Assembly (NCBI GenBank): GCA_049680295.1
Contig: JBAUHN010000485.1
Span: forward strand, 1-30,364
Direction of reading: 5' to 3'
DNA: 30,364 nucleotides
Source of the DNA: JBAUHN01 sp049680295
Lineage (GTDB): Bacteria; Pseudomonadota; Alphaproteobacteria; Rhodobacterales; Rhodobacteraceae
Shown: piece after piece, positions 15,428-23,247 of the stretch
Layout of the letters: each line of letters opens with the position of its first letter
Numbering within the stretch: position 1 is the stretch's first letter
Translations under genes and position numbers: made by a program
The notes under the pieces: generated by a model
What the model saw: only the letters and a program-made list of their open reading frames with translations
What the model was told of the DNA's origin: nothing
Databases searched by the model: none

Positions 15428-16363
15428 TCAAGAGCGCTCGTATTTTGCCGTGCTGGGGTCAAATTTGACTTTCACCTCTTCGCGCAGCGGCACTGCGACG
15501 GTCTGTTCCAGCCCATGAATGTCCACCTCCTCGGTCGGCTCAACAATCGTGAACAATGCGGGGCTACCGTCCGGGAAACGCCCGCCCAAAAGCAGTCTTT
15601 GGTAATTGACCGGTTCCAGATCACCGGTATCCGCGCGCGGTACTTGCGTGTGAACATGATCCACACGCGCGCCTTGCGTCACCATGACCTCGTGAAATGG
15701 CTGGTTCAGCATCCGCGCGAAATCTTCACCACCTGGCATACTGCCAATTGGTTTCCCGATGCTGCTGCGCGCTTTGGCCAGACCGAACCAGTTTACATAG
15801 AAAGACTTTTCACCAAATTCTACGCATAGCCATCCCACGGCGGACTGTCGATAAACCACCAGAAATGGCCGCACATGCGCCAGTTCCTCTGATTCGATAT
15901 CCCCGCCGCTCATCGCCCAAGCCCGAAATGTTTCGCGCATCAGTGGTGATTCGGATGTCCATATCGTGCTGAGTGAATGCTGTTGTTGGTAAAAGCTCCA
16001 GTCATCCAGCTCGGTATGTTTCAAAGTTTGCAGGCCGCCCACGTGGCTGGACAACCCTCGGAGCCAAATATTTGCGCGCGCCAGAATGTCTTGCGCCTCT
16101 GGTAGGGCCTGCTCTCCTGCTTCGGTCAGCCGGTATTGACGGTCTTCGACCGTAAACAAAGCCGTTCCTTTTGCCTCTTCGAGGTTAGCGATGTGTCGAC
16201 GTACCGTTTGGCGCGTGCTACCAAGCTCTCGCACAGCGTGGCTTAGGTTTAATGTGCTTGCCAAGGCTGTAAACGAACGAATCATCTCGTGCAAAAGCGC
16301 GTAGGATTCCGCTGCTTTTACAGGCTGTGATACAGTATCTTCAGGACTCATAACTTTGTTCAT
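15428..16363 (-). CDS. Regulator with LysR-type HTH and atypical C-terminal domain
   Basis: This 311-residue protein has a LysR-like winged helix at about residues 27-85 (LNLSHAVRELGSTRQTVRRH, then LFTVEDRQYRLTEAGEQALP). After a helical linker (about 86-118), the remaining 190 residues do not resemble the LysR periplasmic-binding-like effector domain. They contain WSFYQQQHSLSTIWTSESPL, GWLCVEFGEKSFYVNWFGLA and a final NYQRLLLGGRFPDGSPALF followed by TIVEP, giving a PAS-like impression that I cannot confirm. I place the start at ATG 16363, because the GTG at 16387 would run into the operator-like repeats. It heads a two-gene unit with the GNAT-like gene and diverges from the XRE gene. Confidence 0.68.
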   Translation of the reverse strand: MNKVMSPEDTVSQPVKAAESYALLHEMIRSFTALASTLNLSHAVRELGSTRQTVRRHIANLEEAKGTALFTVEDRQYRLTEAGEQALPEAQDILARANIWLRGLSSHVGGLQTLKHTELDDWSFYQQQHSLSTIWTSESPLMRETFRAWAMSGGDIESEELAHVRPFLVVYRQSAVGWLCVEFGEKSFYVNWFGLAKARSSIGKPIGSMPGGEDFARMLNQPFHEVMVTQGARVDHVHTQVPRADTGDLEPVNYQRLLLGGRFPDGSPALFTIVEPTEEVDIHGLEQTVAVPLREEVKVKFDPSTAKYERS

Positions 16364-16382
16364 ATCACCAGATGGTAAATAG

Positions 16383-16420
16383 ATCACCCACTAATGCAAC
16401 AATTATCACCCATTATGGGT
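16383..16420. promoter_or_regulatory. Operator-like repeats between divergent regulators
   Basis: ATCACCCA occurs at 16383-16390 and again at 16405-16412, 22 bases apart, about two helical turns on the same face. The second copy belongs to a perfect palindrome ACCCAT-T-ATGGGT at 16408-16420. The site lies in the gap shared by the LysR-like gene and the XRE gene, the expected place for autoregulation or mutual control. Confidence 0.5.
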
Positions 16421-16518
16421 ACATAAATCAACAAAAAACGCGAAAAGGTAGCCAATTGATCGCAATATCAATTCCGGCGACTAATGTGCGTACATTCAAC
16501 CTGAGGTATTTACCAGTT

Positions 16519-16878
16519 ATGTCGCATCCTGTGGACGTCCATGTCGGACGCAAATTAAAGCAGATTCGCACTTTACGTCGTTTGTCCCAAACAGATGTCG
16601 CTCGCAAATTGGATCTTTCATTCCAGCAAATCCAGAAATACGAAATCGGCTCAAACCGAATAGCAGCCAGTCGCCTTTTTGATCTTGCCAAAATTCTTGA
16701 TGTTCCAACGTCCTATTTCTTTGAAGGTCTGGAAACGCGCACAACCAATATGCCACCCCGCGATCCCAGCCTTGAAATCGTCAACGCATTGGCGGCCATC
16801 AAAGACGATGGATTAAAGTCGCGCATCGTCACCTTTATCGAAGACGTGTCCGGCGTTACCGTGTCGCGCCAAAACTAG
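16519..16878 (+). CDS. Small XRE-family transcriptional regulator
   Basis: This 119-residue protein has one Cro/C1-type helix-turn-helix at about residues 10-68 (VGRKLKQIRTLRRLSQTDVA, then LDLSFQQIQKYEIGSNRI, then LFDLAKILDVPTSYFF). This pattern is typical of small alphaproteobacterial regulators. The C-terminal 50 residues are short and probably serve dimerisation. The start is ATG 16519 with GAGG at 16503-16506; a longer frame from 16372 runs through the operator region. It is divergent from the LysR-like gene. Its stop is only 3 bases from the convergent stop of the TauE/SafE gene. Confidence 0.85.
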   Translation: MSHPVDVHVGRKLKQIRTLRRLSQTDVARKLDLSFQQIQKYEIGSNRIAASRLFDLAKILDVPTSYFFEGLETRTTNMPPRDPSLEIVNALAAIKDDGLKSRIVTFIEDVSGVTVSRQN

Positions 16879-16881
16879 GGG

Positions 16882-17649
16882 CTATCCCATCAGTGCTCTG
16901 CGCACCAGATTTGCGCCTGCCACCATCAAAACGATCAATGTGACGCGACCGAATATTTTCTGATCGATTCGGTCCAAAATACGCGTGCCGATCCACATTC
17001 CCAAAACCCCCGATGGCACAAGGGCGATCGAAAGGGGCAATGTTTCTGCGCGCAAAACCCCAGAAGTCAGATGCGCGCCGAACAGGGCAACCGCGCCCAG
17101 ACCATAAATCACGCCCTGTACGCGCATCTGCTCGTGCTTTTCCGTACCCAAAGCCGTCAGGTAGGCAACTGTCGGCGGCCCCCAGATCCCAGACAGACCG
17201 CCAATCACCCCGGCAAACCCACCAAAAAGCGCTTCGGTCTTCGCGCTTTTGACGCTTAGTCGAAACGCACGCCCACTCAACTGATGGACAGCAAAGCCAA
17301 TGACCGGAAGACCTATCATCAAAAGCATGATCTTTTGCGGCAAGACCAAAACGAACTGCGCCGCCACCACCAATGTTACACCGCCAACGATCAAAAAGAC
17401 ACTGAACCGGCGTATGGATTTCAAGGCCGCGACGGGTCCTTGCCGCAGCGCCTGCATGCCGTTTGTGGCCAATGTCGGCAGAATCAACCCAGCCAAAGCA
17501 ACATCCGGTGCAAGGAACGTCGTTAGACCAGATATGATAACCGTCGGCATGCCAAACCCAACCACGCCCTTCACCAAACCCGCCGCCACAGCGACAAGAC
17601 AGGCTGCAACAAACTGCATGGGGCTAAGAAGGGCGAACAGTTCATCCAT
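16882..17649 (-). CDS. TauE/SafE family membrane permease
   Basis: This 255-residue integral membrane protein has about seven or eight hydrophobic segments. It contains the family pattern GLVKGVVGFGMPTVIISGLT near the N-terminus and its internal-repeat counterpart FGGFAGVIGGLSGIWGPPTVAYL in the middle. The family (PF01925) exports small sulfur-containing or carboxylate anions such as sulfite, sulfoacetate or taurine products; the substrate cannot be decided here. The start is ATG 17649. It is divergent from mcd across a 147-base gap and convergent with the XRE gene, and no sulfonate catabolic gene is nearby. Confidence 0.9.
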   Translation of the reverse strand: MDELFALLSPMQFVAACLVAVAAGLVKGVVGFGMPTVIISGLTTFLAPDVALAGLILPTLATNGMQALRQGPVAALKSIRRFSVFLIVGGVTLVVAAQFVLVLPQKIMLLMIGLPVIGFAVHQLSGRAFRLSVKSAKTEALFGGFAGVIGGLSGIWGPPTVAYLTALGTEKHEQMRVQGVIYGLGAVALFGAHLTSGVLRAETLPLSIALVPSGVLGMWIGTRILDRIDQKIFGRVTLIVLMVAGANLVRRALMG

Positions 17650-17739
17650 AACAACCGTCCTATCACGTCCACAATACGCTGCACTTCAAAAAACAGCTGC
17701 GCAATTATCATCCAAATTGTCGCAGAAAAACGTATTTTT

Positions 17740-17752
17740 GTTGCGCTGCAAC
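17740..17752. repeat. Short inverted repeat upstream of mcd
   Basis: GTTGC and GCAAC are separated by GCT, 44 bases before the mcd start. It is a candidate regulator site in the mcd / TauE gap. The arms are short, and chance occurrence cannot be excluded. Confidence 0.25.
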
Positions 17753-17796
17753 TGCGAAAGACCTACATCCTCCCTCAAACAGATAAGGATTTAAAA

Positions 17797-19482
17797 ATGG
17801 CACACGATGGACAAGATATGACCGGGGCAAGCGGGGCTGTTTTGGATGATCTTTTGGGTTTGACCGCCGCTGCCCTCGCTCCGGTTGAGGCCGTTCTTTC
17901 GCTGGCCACAACCCGCGTCAAAGAGCGCGTTTCCGAAGGTGGCCGTGTATCAGGTCAATTGGTCGAAACCCATCAAACCGCAGCCCACGGGCTGGCGTGG
18001 TTGGCGACTTACGCGCAAGCCTTGCGGCAGATGCAGAAATGGGCAGACGGTTTGCAAGCTCAGGGCAAATTCGGAGAGCTTGAACAGCTGATCCACCAGA
18101 TCGCCTTTGGCGAATACCTCTGGCAGATCTATGGCGGCATCCAGATGAACCAAGGCGAAATGGTCCGCTTGCAGGATCTTGGGCTTGGCCAATCGGATAT
18201 GCGCAGCTTGATGGAACCTGCGATCCAAACACTGACACAGCATGGCAACACCCAAGCAGCCCGCACCCGTCTGGTCGATTTGATGCAAGAGCAATCGGCC
18301 AATATTACCGTCGGTACCAGCGGTCTCGACGACGAGTTGGAAATGATCCGCGAACAATTCCGCCGTTATGCCGTCGAAAAAGTCGAACCCTTTGCCCATG
18401 ACTGGCATCTCAAGGATGAACTTATCCCGATTGAGGTGATCAACGAACTGGCGGAAATGGGCGTGTTTGGCCTGACCATCCCCGAAGAATACGGCGGCTT
18501 TGGCCTGTCGAAAGCGTCGATGTGCGTGGTTTCGGAGGAATTGTCGCGCGGATATATCGGCGTGGGCTCGCTCGGCACCCGATCTGAGATCGCGGCAGAG
18601 CTGATCATTTGCGGTGGCACCGACGCGCAAAAGGCCAAATGGCTGCCGCGCATTGCGTCGGCTGAAACACTGCCAACAGCTGTATTTACCGAACCCAACA
18701 CCGGCTCGGATTTGGGCAGTCTGCGCACCCGCGCGGTCAAGGATGGCGACGACTACAAAATAACCGGCAATAAGACCTGGATTACTCACGCCGCGCGCAC
18801 CCATATCATGACATTGTTGGCGCGTACCGATCCCAACACCAAAGACCACCGCGGTCTTTCAATGTTTCTGGCCGAAAAAACCCCCGGAACCGTCGATGAT
18901 CCCTTCCCGACCAAAGGGATGTCCGGCGGCGAGATTGAGGTGCTTGGTTACCGGGGAATGAAAGAATACGAACTGGCGTTTGATGGCTTTGACGTCGCGG
19001 GCGACAACCTTCTGGGCGGTGAAGAAGGCAAAGGCTTTAAACAGTTGATGGAGACCTTTGAATCCGCGCGCATCCAGACCGCAGCTCGGGCCATTGGTGT
19101 CGCCCAGTCCGCCCTGGATATCGGTTTGCAATACGCCCAAGATCGCAAACAATTCGGCAAACCGCTGATCGCTTTCCCCCGGGTGTCGGGCAAACTGGCG
19201 ATGATGGCCGTCGAGATCATGATCGCCCGTCAATTGACCTATTTCAGCGCCTTCGAAAAAGATGAAGGCCGCAGGTGCGATGTTGAGGCCGGTATGGCCA
19301 AACTGCTGGGCGCACGTGTTGCGTGGTCCGCCGCAGACAATGCGTTGCAAATTCATGGCGGCAATGGTTTTGCGCTGGAATACAAAATCAGCCGGGTTCT
19401 GTGCGACGCGCGAATCCTCAACATTTTTGAAGGGGCCGCAGAAATTCAGGCGCAGGTCATCGCAAGGCGTATTCTAAGCTGA
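17797..19482 (+). CDS. mcd: (2S)-methylsuccinyl-CoA dehydrogenase
   Basis: This 561-residue flavoprotein belongs to the acyl-CoA dehydrogenase superfamily. Its N-terminal helical extension of about 165 residues sets methylsuccinyl-CoA dehydrogenase apart from ordinary 380-residue enzymes. The catalytic part has IPEEYGGFGLSKASM, FTEPNTGSDLGSLRT, ITGNKTWITHAARTHIM, QYAQDRKQFGKPL, IHGGNGFALEY and NIFEGAAEIQ, where Glu545 is the expected base. It oxidises (2S)-methylsuccinyl-CoA to mesaconyl-CoA in the ethylmalonyl-CoA pathway of acetate assimilation, reducing ETF (etfBA at 3371-5058). The ribosome-binding site TAAGGA is at 17784-17789. An acyl-CoA dehydrogenase of other specificity is possible, but the length and extension match Mcd well. 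Confidence 0.9.
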   Translation: MAHDGQDMTGASGAVLDDLLGLTAAALAPVEAVLSLATTRVKERVSEGGRVSGQLVETHQTAAHGLAWLATYAQALRQMQKWADGLQAQGKFGELEQLIHQIAFGEYLWQIYGGIQMNQGEMVRLQDLGLGQSDMRSLMEPAIQTLTQHGNTQAARTRLVDLMQEQSANITVGTSGLDDELEMIREQFRRYAVEKVEPFAHDWHLKDELIPIEVINELAEMGVFGLTIPEEYGGFGLSKASMCVVSEELSRGYIGVGSLGTRSEIAAELIICGGTDAQKAKWLPRIASAETLPTAVFTEPNTGSDLGSLRTRAVKDGDDYKITGNKTWITHAARTHIMTLLARTDPNTKDHRGLSMFLAEKTPGTVDDPFPTKGMSGGEIEVLGYRGMKEYELAFDGFDVAGDNLLGGEEGKGFKQLMETFESARIQTAARAIGVAQSALDIGLQYAQDRKQFGKPLIAFPRVSGKLAMMAVEIMIARQLTYFSAFEKDEGRRCDVEAGMAKLLGARVAWSAADNALQIHGGNGFALEYKISRVLCDARILNIFEGAAEIQAQVIARRILS

Positions 19483-19617
19483 CGTCAGTTCCATCACTCG
19501 CCGAAAAATAGTGCCAGACGCGCCTTTTTTCGCCGAAAGCTTGGTCAATTGGGCAAGGTTATGCCGCAGGTGCAAACACCTGTTGCGCTGCTGCATGCAG
19601 GCTCGTATCCGCTGGAT

Positions 19618-20145
19618 ATGATCAAGGAACGCCTAAATCGAAACAGTTGGATCAACGCAGGCTTTGACGCGTTGTGCGAGCAAGGACCAAACGCGCTGGC
19701 AGCCGAGCCATTGGCGCGTCGTCTCAGCACAACCAAAGGGTCGTTTTATTGGCACTTTAAGGATGTTCCGACGTTTCAGGCGGCAATCCTCAACGACTGG
19801 CAGACCCGCGCCTTTGCCAAAGTGATCACAGCGCTTGAGGAAACGGATTCAACAGCCGATCGACTGCGCCGTTTTGGACGCGCGATCCTGAATGACCGCC
19901 AAGAGGCCAGCCTGCGCGGTTGGGCGCGCGCCGATCCGAAAGTTGCCGCTGTGGTCCAGCAGGTCGATGCCGAACGATTGACCTATGTCACCAATTTGCT
20001 GGGTCAGATCGACATCCGAAACCCTGACTTTGCGCGCGCGTCGTTTGCTGCATTGATCGGCTTGCCGCAATTGCCTGACAGCTCGAATACGGCCAACAAT
20101 GCCGCATTTGATGCGCTGATCGACCTTGTTTTGGCTTTGCGTTAG
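19618..20145 (+). CDS. TetR/AcrR-family transcriptional regulator
   Basis: This 175-residue regulator has a TetR helix-turn-helix at about residues 5-52. LNRNSWINAGFDALCEQGPN is followed by PLARRLSTTKGSFYWHFKDV, and the T-x-G-S-F-Y-W-H-F recognition helix is unmistakable. The C-terminal ligand domain is unassigned. I chose ATG 19618, which gives a family-like N-terminus. An in-frame ATG at 19561 and a TTG at 19549 would add 19 or 23 residues before the usual first helix. It is 135 bases downstream of mcd and just ahead of the META gene. Control of mcd or of the META gene is possible but not shown. Confidence 0.88.
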   Translation: MIKERLNRNSWINAGFDALCEQGPNALAAEPLARRLSTTKGSFYWHFKDVPTFQAAILNDWQTRAFAKVITALEETDSTADRLRRFGRAILNDRQEASLRGWARADPKVAAVVQQVDAERLTYVTNLLGQIDIRNPDFARASFAALIGLPQLPDSSNTANNAAFDALIDLVLALR

Positions 20146-20169
20146 ATTGCCCAAAAGGTGCGATCAATA

Positions 20170-20571
20170 ATGCGGAACCTACTTATTTCCGGGCTGATGG
20201 CCATGACCCTTGCCACCTGCGATGCAGGCGATGAAACCGTGCGCGCCTATGGGGCCGCTGATAAAACCTGGGTACTGGAATCCATCGACGAAGCCGCATT
20301 TGAGGCGGCGGCCACTCTGACATTTCCGGAACCCGGACGCATCGCGGGCAAGGCGCCTTGCAATGCCTTTAGCGCCGATATGACAGTACCCTACCCTTGG
20401 TTCGAAACCGGCCCGATCATGGCGACACGTATGGCCTGCCCCGACTTACCGGCGGAAACAGAGTTCCTGACCGCCCTGTCCGACATGACATTGTCCGAAG
20501 TGCTTGGCGACACGCTGGTCTTATCCAATGACGCAAATCGCAGCATGGTCTTTAGGGTCAGGTCCCGCTAA
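20170..20571 (+). CDS. META-domain (HslJ-like) exported protein
   Basis: This 133-residue protein has an N-terminal signal sequence ending LATC (Cys17). The Cys could make it a lipoprotein, although Thr at -1 is unusual for a lipobox. The META domain follows: TWVLESIDEAAF, then a PCNAFSADM motif, then MATRMACPDLPAETEFLTAL, with two conserved cysteines. HslJ-type proteins are linked to heat or novobiocin tolerance and envelope function; the exact role is unknown. ATG 20170 has AAAAGG upstream (20153-20158), while GTG 20158 would overlap that site. Its stop overlaps the convergent recO stop by 4 bases (20568-20571). Confidence 0.82.
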   Translation: MRNLLISGLMAMTLATCDAGDETVRAYGAADKTWVLESIDEAAFEAAATLTFPEPGRIAGKAPCNAFSADMTVPYPWFETGPIMATRMACPDLPAETEFLTALSDMTLSEVLGDTLVLSNDANRSMVFRVRSR

Positions 20572-21290
20572 AGTCGACCGAATGCTTCAATGAACCGCGC
20601 CCGTGCTTCCGGCAAAGGTTTGTTGCCCAGATCCTGAGCCATATGCGCCGATAAAAAATAGCCGGTGGTCACAAATCCAAGGGCTATTTCCGCGTTGGGT
20701 GCATCACCGACACCGCGTAACACGTCTGGCAAGGGCAGCAACCGATCCGCCCATTCGCCCGCCCCCTGCCGCGACACCGCCCGACCGCTTTTGGGGGAGA
20801 CGTAAATCAGTTCATCCTGGCTGCCCGTAACCGCGCAGGTGGTCAAATCCAGCGCATAGCCCATTTCATTGAGCAGGCTAAGTTCCCATTTCAGGTAGGC
20901 CAGCGGCCACACATCGCCCTGCCCCATCAGGTCCAGCAACGCCTCGGTGCGGCGATAGAGGGGTTCGTGCGGTTCGCGTTCGGGCAGGCAAAAACACAAC
21001 AGCGCCGTGACCGCGTTCAACCCTGCCAGCGCCATCCTGTCCCCCATCGCCGCAACAGCGCGGCTGCGCACTGGTTCAACCGAAAAGCTGCCAATGTGAT
21101 CTTCAAGCCGGGCACGCCACGTCAGATCCACCTGTGCACCGGGCTGTAAAACAGGTGCCAGTTTGCGACTGGCCCCGCCGCGCACGACACCTGCATGACG
21201 GCCCCGCTGTGGGGTGAACACCTCGATGATGGACGACGTCTCGCCATGGCGGCGCGTACTCAGCAAAATGCCCTGGTCGCGCCACTCCAT
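20568..21290 (-). CDS. recO: DNA repair protein RecO
   Basis: This 240-residue protein is the recombination mediator that, with RecR, loads RecA on SSB-coated DNA. The N-terminal OB fold starts WRDQGILLSTRRHGETSSII, followed by GRHAGVVRGGASRK and VLQPGAQVDLTWRARLEDHI. The C-terminal helical domain includes PLAYLKWELSLLNEMGYAL and CAVTG. No four-cysteine zinc motif is present. The start is ATG 21290, sharing one base with the DUF1491 stop; GTG 21293 is an equally possible in-frame start. It is last in the long minus-strand run and ends against the META gene. Confidence 0.94.
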   Translation of the reverse strand: MEWRDQGILLSTRRHGETSSIIEVFTPQRGRHAGVVRGGASRKLAPVLQPGAQVDLTWRARLEDHIGSFSVEPVRSRAVAAMGDRMALAGLNAVTALLCFCLPEREPHEPLYRRTEALLDLMGQGDVWPLAYLKWELSLLNEMGYALDLTTCAVTGSQDELIYVSPKSGRAVSRQGAGEWADRLLPLPDVLRGVGDAPNAEIALGFVTTGYFLSAHMAQDLGNKPLPEARARFIEAFGRL

Positions 21291-21619
21291 CACTCCAACC
21301 CCGGCTCATCCAGCAAATGACGCCCTTCGCGGTCCTCGACTTCGATCACCCACAGATCAGGGTCATAACCGCGCTGGCGTGCAATACTGGCGTCGATCAA
21401 TGGCTCCTCTGCTGTCTCTAAAGCGACCCAGCGCCGCGCGCCGGTTTCCAGATCAAAAGACCGCTGAAAGAGCGTCGCCTGCCCGTCCAGCGTAGCCAGC
21501 TTGACCAACACCGCCCCGCCAGTGTCATCGCCATGTGCGACAACAAATGCGGGAATGTCATGAATCCGCAACCGTGCCAGATAGGCATCGACCCAGAACC
21601 GGGCGGTCAGGCGGGGCAT
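21290..21619 (-). CDS. DUF1491 family protein
   Basis: This 109-residue cytoplasmic protein matches the alphaproteobacterial DUF1491 pattern: MPRLTARFWVDAYLARL, IPAFVVAHGDDTGGAVLVKL, LFQRSFDLETGARRW and a final DPDLWVIEVEDREGRHLLDE. The function is unknown. Its constant place between era and recO suggests a link to RNA or DNA housekeeping, but there is no direct evidence. The start is ATG 21619, with GGGG-rich sequence upstream, 36 bases after the era stop. Its stop overlaps the recO start. Confidence 0.9.
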   Translation of the reverse strand: MPRLTARFWVDAYLARLRIHDIPAFVVAHGDDTGGAVLVKLATLDGQATLFQRSFDLETGARRWVALETAEEPLIDASIARQRGYDPDLWVIEVEDREGRHLLDEPGLE

Positions 21620-21655
21620 GGGGCCACCGCTTCTATGGCGCCTCGGACAATTGTT

Positions 21656-22564
21656 TCAGGCGTTGCCATCCTTGAACTCCAGCCCCATCTCGGAATAGCG
21701 CTCGGCCTCATCCTGCCAGTTTGGCCGCACTTTGACCTGCAAGAACAGATGCACGCGCCGATCCAGAAAGGTTTCCAATTCTTCGCGGGCTGCCTTTGAC
21801 ACCGATTTGATCGTCTCGCCTTTGTTGCCCAGCACAATGCCCTTGTGACCATCGCGCAAGACATAAATCATCTGATCAATCCGCGCTGTGCCGTCTTTGC
21901 GTTCTTCCCAATTCTCGGTCTCGACCGTCAACTGATAGGGCAGTTCCTGATGCAACCGCAGGGTCAGTTTTTCGCGGGTCATTTCAGCGGCGATCATCCG
22001 CATCGGCAAATCCGCAATCTGGTCTTCGGGGTAAAGCCAGGGGCTCTCAGGCAGCTGACCTGCAAGCCATGCGCGCAACGTATCAACGCCGTGTCCACGT
22101 TCAGCCGAGATCATAAAGGTCTCGACGAACGGATACAGATCATTCAGTTTCTGGCTCAACCCCAGCAGGGCCTCGGCCTGAACCCGGTCGATTTTGTTGA
22201 TGGCCAATGCCACCTTGCGACCCTGCCCAACATCGGCCAAGCCTTCGAGAATACGTTCCACACCTTCGGTAACACCACGGTGCGCCTCGATCATCAAGAC
22301 GACCACATCCGCATCCGCAGCCCCGCCCCAGGCCGCGGCAACCATCGCCCGGTCAAGTCGTCTGCGCGGCTGGAACAATCCCGGCGTATCAACAAACACA
22401 ATCTGCGCATCGCCCTCGATCGCGACACCGCGTATCCGGGCGCGGGTGGTCTGAACTTTATGCGTTACAATCGACACTTTCGCCCCGACCATGCGGTTAA
22501 GCAATGTCGACTTGCCCGCGTTAGGTTCCCCGATCAGGGCGACAAATCCGGCGCGTTTGGTCAT
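21656..22564 (-). CDS. era: GTPase Era
   Basis: This 302-residue GTPase matures 16S rRNA and the small ribosomal subunit. The G1 loop GEPNAGKST is at 12-20, DTPG at 59-62 and the NKID guanine-specificity motif is in VALAINKIDRVQ. The C-terminal KH domain contains IVLGNKGETIKSVSKAAREE. The start is ATG 22564, overlapping the rnc stop by 4 bases (ATGA). A frame extending to 22756 merely runs through rnc. The order rnc-era-recO is conserved in bacteria. Confidence 0.97.
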   Translation of the reverse strand: MTKRAGFVALIGEPNAGKSTLLNRMVGAKVSIVTHKVQTTRARIRGVAIEGDAQIVFVDTPGLFQPRRRLDRAMVAAAWGGAADADVVVLMIEAHRGVTEGVERILEGLADVGQGRKVALAINKIDRVQAEALLGLSQKLNDLYPFVETFMISAERGHGVDTLRAWLAGQLPESPWLYPEDQIADLPMRMIAAEMTREKLTLRLHQELPYQLTVETENWEERKDGTARIDQMIYVLRDGHKGIVLGNKGETIKSVSKAAREELETFLDRRVHLFLQVKVRPNWQDEAERYSEMGLEFKDGNA

Positions 22565-23247
22565 GTGCTGGCTTCCAGTTCCGTCAATAAGGCGCGCGCG
22601 GCAGCTTGTTCTGCCTGCCGCTTTGATCCAGCCGTTGCACTGGCCGTAGCCCCTGATGTCAACGTGGCTTTGATCGTAAAAACCGGCGCGTGATCGGGGC
22701 CTTCGCGATGGGTTTGCGTGTATTCGGGCGGCGGCAGGCTGCGCGCCTGCGCCCATTCCTGCAGCGCTGTTTTTGCGTCGCGGGCGTCATCATCCACCTG
22801 TACCACACGCGCGCCCCAAAGACGAAGGATCAGATCGCGCGCGTGGGCAAACCCGCCGTCAAGATAAACCGCCGCGATCACGGCTTCGATGGCATCCCCC
22901 AGCAAAGCCTGCTTGCGACGCCCGCCCGATAACATCTCGGACCGGCCCAATCGCAGTACGGTTCCAATGTCGATCTCGCGGGCGACATCGGCGCAGGTTT
23001 CCTTGCGCACTAATGCGTTAAACCTAGGCGCCAACTGCCCTTCGGTTGCCACGGCATCAATCTCCAACAAGGCTTCGGCCATCACCAGGCCCAGCACACG
23101 GTCGCCCAAAAATTCCAAACGTTGGTTGTCGTCACGATTGGCCGACGACATTGACGCATGGGTGATCGCACGGTTCAGCAGTTCAGGTTGGGTAAACGAA
23201 TACCCGATCCGCCCCTCAAAGGCGCGCAGATCTGCTGACAGCTTCAC
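22561..23247 (-). CDS. rnc: Ribonuclease III
   Basis: This 228-residue endonuclease for double-stranded RNA processes rRNA and many duplexes. The catalytic signature QRLEFLGDRVLGL is at 42-54, with Glu45 and Asp49. The second metal site is GDAIEAVIAAVYLDGG. The double-stranded RNA-binding domain fills the C-terminus (ALQEWAQARSLPPPEY onward, ending QAEQAAARALL). The start is GTG 23247, overlapping the lepB stop by 4 bases (GTGA). It is translationally linked to era, which overlaps it downstream. Confidence 0.96.
   Translation of the reverse strand: MKLSADLRAFEGRIGYSFTQPELLNRAITHASMSSANRDDNQRLEFLGDRVLGLVMAEALLEIDAVATEGQLAPRFNALVRKETCADVAREIDIGTVLRLGRSEMLSGGRRKQALLGDAIEAVIAAVYLDGGFAHARDLILRLWGARVVQVDDDARDAKTALQEWAQARSLPPPEYTQTHREGPDHAPVFTIKATLTSGATASATAGSKRQAEQAAARALLTELEAST

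Noticed and set aside
17950..18849. A 299-codon minus-strand open frame
   Set aside because: It is entirely antisense to mcd and has a shadow-like composition rich in Arg, Gln, His and Phe with no family pattern.
21845..22693. A 282-codon plus-strand open frame
   Set aside because: It is antisense to era and the end of rnc, both of which are certain; no motif or start signal is seen.
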